A stretch of DNA of 64,000 nucleotides from contig CALQQB010000016.1 in the NCBI GenBank assembly GCA_943332615.1, forward strand, positions 1 to 64,000. The letters run 5' to 3'. Every line of letters starts with the position of its first letter. Within the stretch, counting starts at the first letter, position 1. A model generated the notes under the pieces. It did no database searches. It worked only from the letters and a program-made list of their open reading frames with translations, and was not told the origin of the DNA. A program made the position numbers and the translations under genes. This document shows positions 57,679-64,000 of the stretch, piece by piece. This DNA is from Phenylobacterium deserti. Lineage in GTDB: Bacteria > Pseudomonadota > Alphaproteobacteria > Caulobacterales > Caulobacteraceae.

Positions 57679-59322
57679 ATGACGGCAGCGGGTGAGACGC
57701 GCGGGTCGAGTGCGACGGTGATCGCCGGCGCGTCGGTCGGCACGGTCTTCGAGTGGTACGACTTCTACCTCTACGGCTCGCTGGCCGGGTTCATCACCAC
57801 CCACTTCTTCTCCGGCGTGAACGAGACCACGGGCTATATCTTCGCCCTGCTGGCCTTCGCTGCCGGGTTCGCGGTGCGGCCGTTCGGGGCCATCGTGTTT
57901 GGCCGGTTGGGCGACCTGTGGGGGCGCAAGAACACCTTCCTGGTCACCATGCTGCTGATGGGGATCTCGACCTTCACCGTGGGGCTGCTGCCGGACTACG
58001 CCACGATCGGGGTGGCGGCCCCGATCCTGCTGATCACCCTGCGCCTGGTCCAGGGCCTGGCGCTGGGTGGCGAGTACGGCGGGGCGGCGACCTATGTGGC
58101 CGAGCATTCGCCGCCCGGGAAGCGCGGCCTCTATACCAGCTGGATCCAGACCACGGCGACGTTCGGCCTGTTCCTCAGCCTGATCGTGGTGATCGCGGTG
58201 CGCACAAACATCGGCGAGGACGCCTTCAAGGCCTGGGGCTGGCGCATCCCGTTCCTGGTCTCGGCGCTCCTGCTGGGGGTCTCGCTGTGGATCCGCCTGC
58301 GGCTGAACGAGAGCCCGGTGTTCCAGAAGATGGTCGACGAGGGCACCACGTCCAAGAACCCACTGACCGAGAGCTTTGGCCGCTGGCCCAACCTGAAGCT
58401 GGTGATCCTGGCGCTGCTGGGCCTCACCGCCGGCCAGGCGGTGGTCTGGTATACGGGCCAGTTCTACGCCCTGTTCTTCCTGGAAAAGATGCTCAAGGTC
58501 GACGGGGTGCTGACCAACGGCCTCGTGGCCCTGGCCCTGCTGCTGGGCACGCCGTTCTTCCTGGTGTTCGGCTGGCTGTCGGACAAGGTGGGCCGCAAGC
58601 CGATCATCCTGGCCGGCTGCCTGATCGCGGCGCTGACCTATTTCCCGATCTTCAAGGCCCTGACCGCGGCGGCCAATCCGCAACTGGCGGCGGCGTCGGC
58701 CTCGGCGCCGGTGACCGTGGTGGCCGATCCGGCCAGCTGCACCTTCCAGTTCGACCCAGTGGGCAAGGCGGCCTTCACCTCCGGTTGCGACGTCGCCAAG
58801 TCGGCGCTGGCCACCGCCGGCGTCTCCTACGCCAACCAGGCCGCGCCGGCGGGTACGCCTGCCGTGATCCGCATCGGCGCCAGGGAGATCGCCAGCCTGG
58901 AGGGCTCGGCGCTCTCCAAGGCTGACTTCAAGGCCGCCAAGGCGGCCTGGACCAAGGGCTTCGCCGCCGACCTCAAGGCCGCCGGTTATCCCGCCAAGGC
59001 CGACGCCGCAAAGATGAACAAGCCGCTGGTGGTGGCCCTGCTCTGGCTGCTGGTGATCTATGTGACAATGGTCTACGGCCCGATCGCTGCGGCCCTGGTG
59101 GAGATGTTCCCGGCCCGCATCCGCTACACCTCCATGTCGCTGCCCTACCACCTGGGCAACGGCTGGCTGGGCGGCTTCCTGCCGACCACGGCCTTCGCCA
59201 TGGTCGCGGCCACGGGGAATATCTACTACGGCCTCTGGTATCCGATCGGCGTCGCGGCCTTCACGGCGGTGGTTGGCTTCTTCTTCGTGAAGGAGATGAA
59301 CGGGAACCGGATCGAGGACTGA
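57679..59322 (+). CDS. MFS transporter, metabolite:H+ symporter (MHS) type
   Basis: The 547-residue protein matches the MHS family (ShiA, ProP, KgtP): FEWYDFYLYGSLAG at the start, RPFGAIVFGRLGDLWGRKNTF as the signature loop, and GGEYGGAATYVAEHSP. It carries an unusual insert of about 120 residues (328-447), soluble and Ala/Lys-rich with two cysteines (354 and 370), between two helices in the second half. Family members without the insert are around 430-450 residues. Substrate is likely an organic acid or compatible solute, not identifiable from sequence. It stands alone behind bfr. Confidence 0.92.
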   Translation: MTAAGETRGSSATVIAGASVGTVFEWYDFYLYGSLAGFITTHFFSGVNETTGYIFALLAFAAGFAVRPFGAIVFGRLGDLWGRKNTFLVTMLLMGISTFTVGLLPDYATIGVAAPILLITLRLVQGLALGGEYGGAATYVAEHSPPGKRGLYTSWIQTTATFGLFLSLIVVIAVRTNIGEDAFKAWGWRIPFLVSALLLGVSLWIRLRLNESPVFQKMVDEGTTSKNPLTESFGRWPNLKLVILALLGLTAGQAVVWYTGQFYALFFLEKMLKVDGVLTNGLVALALLLGTPFFLVFGWLSDKVGRKPIILAGCLIAALTYFPIFKALTAAANPQLAAASASAPVTVVADPASCTFQFDPVGKAAFTSGCDVAKSALATAGVSYANQAAPAGTPAVIRIGAREIASLEGSALSKADFKAAKAAWTKGFAADLKAAGYPAKADAAKMNKPLVVALLWLLVIYVTMVYGPIAAALVEMFPARIRYTSMSLPYHLGNGWLGGFLPTTAFAMVAATGNIYYGLWYPIGVAAFTAVVGFFFVKEMNGNRIED

Positions 59323-59344
59323 TGGCCGGCCGGACCGGGCGTCC

Positions 59345-59881
59345 TCAGTGGAACCAGCCGGTCTTGGCCAGCGGGATCTCGGCCACCTTGTGGATGACCT
59401 CTCCCGTCTGACGCTCCACCTCCAGGCTCTCGATGTGGCCGGCGATGTCGATACCGCCCTGGTTCAGCGCCTGCGCCAGCTTGCGGGCGGCCAGGGGGTC
59501 GGCGCTGGTTCCGACGGTGATGTGCGGCAGGTAGGGCACGTCCGGGCGCATGGCCGCCTCGATCGGCCCCTCGTGCAGCCGGTCATGCAGCCACGAGATC
59601 GCGCCGAAGCCTTCGTCGGGGATCAAGAACACATGGAATCGATGCACGGTGGGCTCGGGCGCCACCAGGGCCGAACGAAGCCGGAAGCGGATGCGCGGGA
59701 TGTCCTGCGCGCTGCGCCGAATCCGTTCGGCGAACCTCGCCGGCGTCAGCTGCGCCCCCGGGAACACCAGGGTGAAGTAGGGCGCGCCGCGGTTGCCGGT
59801 CCGCCGCGCGCGGATGTCGGTCAGCCAGGCGAGATCGTCCTTGTCGAAATGCGGCCGGGCGATGACCTCGAGGGACTCCAT
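59345..59881 (-). CDS. 2'-5' RNA ligase / 2H phosphoesterase-like protein
   Basis: The 178-residue protein has the two-lobed 2H phosphoesterase fold. The second signature, HITVGT, is intact. The first lobe has YFTLVFP where HxT or HxS is expected, so the first catalytic histidine appears to be Phe. The region DVPYLPHITVG is otherwise family-like. With one histidine missing it may be a binding protein or use another residue; function is unknown. It is divergent from nothing nearby and is convergent with the MFS gene. Confidence 0.75.
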   Translation of the reverse strand: MESLEVIARPHFDKDDLAWLTDIRARRTGNRGAPYFTLVFPGAQLTPARFAERIRRSAQDIPRIRFRLRSALVAPEPTVHRFHVFLIPDEGFGAISWLHDRLHEGPIEAAMRPDVPYLPHITVGTSADPLAARKLAQALNQGGIDIAGHIESLEVERQTGEVIHKVAEIPLAKTGWFH

Positions 59882-59947
59882 GTCCCCCTCCTATCACGAC
59901 CCGCCTTTGCCGGGGCTTAAGGCCCAAGACCACAGGCGAACAGCACA

Positions 59948-59975
59948 ACGCCGCCGATCCGAAGACCGACGGCGT
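59948..59975 (-). terminator. Terminator-like hairpin after PEP-CTERM gene
   Basis: On the minus strand a 12-bp stem with three G-U type pairs (ACGCCGTCGGTC with GATCGGCGGCGT) closes a TTCG tetraloop, 22 bases past the stop. The following TGTGCTGTT is only moderately T-rich. Confidence 0.6.
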
Positions 59976-59997
59976 GCATTAGGTGCGGAACGGGTGG

Positions 59998-60603
59998 TTA
60001 GGCTTTGACCGCCGTACGACGCCGAAGCGTGGCGCCGGCCAGGCCGAAGCCCAGGATCATCAGGCCCCAGGTCGCCGGCTCGGGCACGCCCCCCGGTTGC
60101 GTGATGAAGTAGAAGGTGTCGACCTGGCCATCGGCCCAGGTCACCTGCGAGTGGAACTGCCGGCCCGGGGCTTCATGGATCGCCGGAAGCTGCGGAAAAG
60201 AGGCCGAGCACGCGTCGTTGAAGCAGCTGCCCTGCGGGCCGCCGCCCTCAATTCTGGAGAGCATGTAGCCCTGGAAGGTGCGCCCGTTCACGCCGCTGTA
60301 GAGACGGGCCGACAGGCTTAGATCGGCATCAAGCACCGGCGTCGAATACAGGTTTACAAAGGGCAGGGCTCCCGAAGGGACCAGCGCCGAGATGATGTCT
60401 ACGTTCCGGTAAAAATTGAAAGAGCAGTTATCGTTGGAAAAGCCTGGGGCGCCGCAAATGAACGAGAGGCCGCCCGGGCCGGAATCCAGCGAAATGGTCA
60501 TGGGCGATGCGGTTTCGTCATGGAACGTGTAGACGCTCGCCTGGGATTGAGCGGCCATTCCTATGGCCAGGGCGAAGGCAGACGCCGTCGCAATGCGTGA
60601 CAC
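59998..60603 (-). CDS. PEPxxWA-CTERM sorting domain protein
   Basis: The 201-residue protein has a signal peptide (SRIATASAFALAIGMAAQSQA), a beta-rich domain with paired cysteines (ICGAPGFSNDNCSF and SCFNDACSA) and a C-terminal sorting signal PEPATWGLMILGFGLAG followed by RRR. It is presumably exported and processed by a dedicated exosortase system. The start is GTG 60603, immediately before the signal peptide. It is the second such protein in the window and is unrelated in its central domain to the first. Confidence 0.86.
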   Translation of the reverse strand: MSRIATASAFALAIGMAAQSQASVYTFHDETASPMTISLDSGPGGLSFICGAPGFSNDNCSFNFYRNVDIISALVPSGALPFVNLYSTPVLDADLSLSARLYSGVNGRTFQGYMLSRIEGGGPQGSCFNDACSASFPQLPAIHEAPGRQFHSQVTWADGQVDTFYFITQPGGVPEPATWGLMILGFGLAGATLRRRTAVKA

Positions 60604-60982
60604 ATTCGTTGTTGAAGTCCCCGGAGAATTCTATGGGCCTGGGCTCAGGTGAAACGCCACCACCTGAATGCGGCCTCTAACTCCACGCACCCAGACTGGT
60701 GAGCCAGAACTTTAAGGTTCTGGTAACGGCGTTAACCCTGCCACTACGGCGCAACCTTAGCAATAGGGTTCCCCTATCAGACTACCAGGGGGCGTCATTG
60801 GCCTGACGGGACCAGCTTCACCTGCTCAATTCACGAGCACCTAGGCGATAGAGTCGGCGTCGCACGGCATGCCAGGGCGAGACCCAGCGCCGTCGCTGGC
60901 GTGCGGTCAGACTCTGGCCGGGCGATGCCCGCGCCTTGGGATGTTCTGCGCGGCCCCCTAATGGACGGCGGCGCGCAGACCG
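60604..60982. other. 379-base intergenic region
   Basis: No convincing gene is present. The stretch near 60700-60770 is AT-richer and should contain the promoter of the PEP-CTERM gene; it includes a 20-bp palindrome at 60704-60723 and a GTTAACC half-site. The rest is GC-rich and forms the 3' region of fba, without a clear terminator. Confidence 0.5.
60704..60723. promoter_or_regulatory. 20-bp palindrome, possible operator
   Basis: CCAGAAC-TTTAAG-GTTCTGG has perfect 7-bp arms and a mostly symmetric centre. It lies about 100 bases upstream of the PEP-CTERM gene on the minus strand, in an AT-richer stretch typical of promoters. The cognate regulator is unknown. Confidence 0.4.
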
Positions 60983-62068
60983 CTACTCCGCCGCCGCCCG
61001 GGTGATGCCGATCTTCGCCGCAAGCTCGCCGGAGCTGTAGCGCTTGGCCATGGCCGACATCGGCAGCGGCTTGATCTTGCTGGCCTGGCCGGCCGTGCCG
61101 AATTCCTCCAGGCGCTGCTTGCAGACGGCGCGCATGGCGGCCATCGCCGGGCCCAGGTACTTGCGCGGGTCGAACTCGCCGGGGTTCTCGGCGAACACCT
61201 TGCGGATGGCGCCGGTCATGGCCATGCGGTTGTCGGTGTCGATATTGATCTTGCGCACGCCGTGCTTGATGCCGCGCTGGATCTCTTCCACCGGCACGCC
61301 CCAGGTCTGGGGCATCTCGCCGCCGTACTTGTTGATCACGTCCTGGAGGTCTTGAGGAACCGACGACGAGCCGTGCATCACCAGGTGGGTGTTGGGCAGG
61401 CGGCGGTGGATTTCCTCGATTACGTTCATCGCCAGGACCGCGCCGTCTGGCTTGCGGGTGAACTTGTAGGCGCCGTGCGACGTGCCCATCGCGATGGCCA
61501 GGGCGTCAACCTCGGTGGCCTTCACGAACTCGACCGCCTGTTCGGGGTCGGTCAGCAGCTGGTCGTGGTCGAGCTTGCCCTCGAAGCCGTGGCCGTCTTC
61601 CTTCTCTCCCTCGCCGGTCTCCAGGCTGCCCAGTATGCCCAGCTCACCCTCGACGGAGGCGCCGACCCAGTGGGCCATGTCCACGACGTTGCGAGTGACC
61701 TGGACGTTGTAGTCGTAGTCGGCGGGCGTCTTGCCGTCGGCTTTCAGCGAGCCGTCCATCATCACGGACGTGAAGCCATACTGGATCGCCGTGGCGCAGG
61801 TGGCCTCGTTGTTCCCGTGGTCCTGGTGCATGCAGATCGGGATGTGCGGGTACATCTCGGCGACCGCGTCGATCAGGTGCTTCAGCACGATATCGTTGGC
61901 GTAGGACCGCGCGCCGCGGGAAGCCTGGATGATCACCGGTGCATCGACGCTGTCGGCGGCCTCCAGGATGGCCAGGGCCTGTTCCATATTGTTGATGTTG
62001 AACGCCGGGACGCCGTAACCGTGCTCCGCGGCGTGATCCAGAAGCTGTCGAAGCGTGATCCGAGCCAT
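60983..62068 (-). CDS. fba: Class II fructose-bisphosphate aldolase (Calvin-cycle subtype)
   Basis: This zinc-dependent aldolase interconverts fructose-1,6-bisphosphate with glyceraldehyde-3-phosphate and dihydroxyacetone phosphate. The 361-residue protein shows MHQDHGNNE (zinc His and catalytic Asp), the [21 protein letters not shown] loop and the MHGSSSVP phosphate-binding segment. I chose ATG 62068, which starts [10 protein letters not shown] as in homologues. It is 26 bases downstream of pgk, the last gene of a gap-pgk-fba operon covering lower glycolysis or gluconeogenesis. Confidence 0.97.
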   Translation of the reverse strand: MARITLRQLLDHAAEHGYGVPAFNINNMEQALAILEAADSVDAPVIIQASRGARSYANDIVLKHLIDAVAEMYPHIPICMHQDHGNNEATCATAIQYGFTSVMMDGSLKADGKTPADYDYNVQVTRNVVDMAHWVGASVEGELGILGSLETGEGEKEDGHGFEGKLDHDQLLTDPEQAVEFVKATEVDALAIAMGTSHGAYKFTRKPDGAVLAMNVIEEIHRRLPNTHLVMHGSSSVPQDLQDVINKYGGEMPQTWGVPVEEIQRGIKHGVRKINIDTDNRMAMTGAIRKVFAENPGEFDPRKYLGPAMAAMRAVCKQRLEEFGTAGQASKIKPLPMSAMAKRYSSGELAAKIGITRAAAE

Positions 62069-62094
62069 AGCCGTCCTTAAGTCCCTGCTGTCTC

Positions 62095-63285
62095 TTACTG
62101 AGCCAAAGCCGCCACACCGGGCAGCGCCTTGCCTTCCATCCATTCAAGAAACGCGCCGCCGGCGGTCGAGATGAAGGTGAAGTCATCCGCCACCCCGGCC
62201 GCGTTCAGGGCCGCCACGGTATCACCCCCGCCGGCCACCGCCACCAGCTTCCCGGCCTTGACCAGTTCGGCGGCGTAGCGGGCGGCTTCCATGGTGCCCT
62301 TGTCGAACGGCGGAATCTCGAAAACACCCAGCGGACCGTTCCAGATCAGGGTCTTGGAATTGCCCATGGCGCGGCACAGCCGCTCCACCGTTTCGGGCCC
62401 GGCGTCCAGGATTCGCTCGTCGTCGTCCACCGACCCCACGTCGCGCACCCGGGCCGGCGCGCCAGGCGCCAGCTTCTCGGCCACCACGATATCCAGCGGC
62501 AGGAACAGCTTGCAGTTGTTCTGGCCGGCCAGGCGGATGATCTCCCGCGCGGTCTCAGCCAGCTCCTTCTCGCAGTAGGAGGCGCCGACGTCGTGGCCCT
62601 GGGCGTAGAGGAAGGTGTTGGCCATGCCGCCGCCGATGGCCAGCTTGTCCAGCTTAGTCACCAGGTGCTTCAGCAGATCCAGCTTGGTGGAGACCTTCGA
62701 GCCGCCGACGATGCCCATCACCGGCCGCTCGGGATGGCCCAGCGCGCGGTCCAGGGCGTCCAGCTCCAGCCGCATCTGCTCGCCCGCGTAGGCCGGCAGG
62801 CGGTGGGCCAGGCCCACGGTGGTGGCGTGCGCCCGATGCGCGGCGGAGAAGGCGTCGTTGACGAAGAGGTCGCCGTTGGCGGCCACCGCATCGGCGAAGC
62901 CCGCGTCATTAGCCTCTTCGCCCGCGTGGAAGCGGACGTTTTCCAGCAGGAGGACATCACCCGGCTGCATCGCTGCCACGGCCTCTCGCGCCTTGGACCC
63001 GATACAGTCCTCGGCGAAGGCCACCGGGCAGCCCAGCACCTGGCCGAGCGGCGCCACGATCGGTTCGAGGCTCATGGCCGGCACGACCTTGCCCTTCGGC
63101 CGGTCGAAGTGGGCCAGCAGGATCACCTTGGCCCCGCCAGCGCGCAGCTTGTCCACGGTCGGCTTGGCGGCGCGCAGGCGTGTGTCGTCACTGACCTGGC
63201 CGTCTTCCATAGGAACGTTCAGATCTACCCGCACCAAGGCGCGCCGGCCCTGGAGATCGGCGTCGTCGAGGGTGCGGAAGCGCAT
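62095..63285 (-). CDS. pgk: Phosphoglycerate kinase
   Basis: Pgk converts 1,3-bisphosphoglycerate and ADP into 3-phosphoglycerate and ATP, or the reverse in gluconeogenesis. The 396-residue protein has [11 protein letters not shown] near the start, [11 protein letters not shown], the hinge region [10 protein letters not shown] and the nucleotide loop GGGDTVAAL near the end. I chose ATG 63285; the open frame upstream runs into gap. It is 11 bases after the gap stop, so the two are translationally close. Confidence 0.97.
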   Translation of the reverse strand: MRFRTLDDADLQGRRALVRVDLNVPMEDGQVSDDTRLRAAKPTVDKLRAGGAKVILLAHFDRPKGKVVPAMSLEPIVAPLGQVLGCPVAFAEDCIGSKAREAVAAMQPGDVLLLENVRFHAGEEANDAGFADAVAANGDLFVNDAFSAAHRAHATTVGLAHRLPAYAGEQMRLELDALDRALGHPERPVMGIVGGSKVSTKLDLLKHLVTKLDKLAIGGGMANTFLYAQGHDVGASYCEKELAETAREIIRLAGQNNCKLFLPLDIVVAEKLAPGAPARVRDVGSVDDDERILDAGPETVERLCRAMGNSKTLIWNGPLGVFEIPPFDKGTMEAARYAAELVKAGKLVAVAGGGDTVAALNAAGVADDFTFISTAGGAFLEWMEGKALPGVAALAQ

Positions 63286-63296
63286 GCCGGGCCTGT

Positions 63297-64000
<704 letters not shown>

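Noticed and set aside
57058-59151. A 697-codon open frame on the minus strand
   Set aside because: It lies fully opposite bfr and the MFS gene, with Gln/Arg/His-rich shadow composition and no domain features.

Overview
The window reads as a chromosomal segment of a high-GC alphaproteobacterium of the order Caulobacterales, most likely a Phenylobacterium or Caulobacter relative. This is inferred from the chvI-chvG-hprK-EIIA-HPr cluster, the short HprK, the transhydrogenase operon next to an aa3-oxidase subunit IV, the ScfR-type regulator facing isocitrate lyase, a GTTC-N7-GTTC SOS box and PEPxxWA-CTERM proteins. No 16S gene is present to confirm it. Nearly all DNA is coding and mostly housekeeping. 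I saw no tRNA, rRNA, CRISPR, transposase or prophage module.

Layout. 1-3.8 kb: end of a membrane protein, a terminator, a beta-lactamase-fold hydrolase, pdxY and ahcY with a candidate ArsR-type operator. 3.9-9.1 kb: a two-gene ABC exporter, then the convergent envelope-stress/PTS cluster (chvI, chvG, hprK, EIIA, HPr). 9.2-18.3 kb: an unknown 570-aa protein behind a perfect palindrome, a CurA-like reductase, an Rsm22 methyltransferase, an acetyl-CoA synthetase with a duplicated C-terminal domain, a creatininase-family hydrolase, an enoyl-CoA hydratase and a zinc-ribbon protein behind a LexA box. 18.3-28.4 kb: small membrane and lipoproteins, a hydrolase, cytochrome oxidase subunit IV, pntAA-pntAB-pntB, an M23 peptidase, an aldo/keto reductase with a hydrolase, and tilS. 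28.5-39.2 kb: a quinohemoprotein alcohol dehydrogenase, YceI, a FadJ-like beta-oxidation protein, an SDR, and the envelope-lipid trio ydbH-ynbE-ydbL. 39.2-46.2 kb: glyoxylate shunt (glcB, aceA) with its divergent ScfR-type regulator, a tandem TetR regulator and rpmE. 46.4-56 kb: an ABC exporter, a phosphodiesterase, an inositol-phosphatase-family enzyme, a TonB-C-like protein, a TIR-TM-TPR protein, a PEP-CTERM protein and a winged-helix protein. 56-64 kb: thiE, bfd-bfr, an MHS transporter, a 2H-phosphoesterase-like protein, a second PEP-CTERM protein and the gap-pgk-fba operon, cut at the right edge.

The metabolic theme is acetate and fatty-acid use: Acs and beta-oxidation proteins make acetyl-CoA, AceA and GlcB assimilate it under a likely acyl-CoA-sensing regulator, PntAB supplies NADPH, and gap-pgk-fba runs gluconeogenesis or glycolysis. 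The observations most worth a second look are the degenerate second C-terminal domain of Acs, the SOS box before a zinc-ribbon gene, the TIR-TM-TPR protein that keeps the presumed NADase glutamate, the quinohemoprotein dehydrogenase with a lanthanide-type aspartate, the tandem TetR protein, and several palindromic operators and dispersed inverted repeats.
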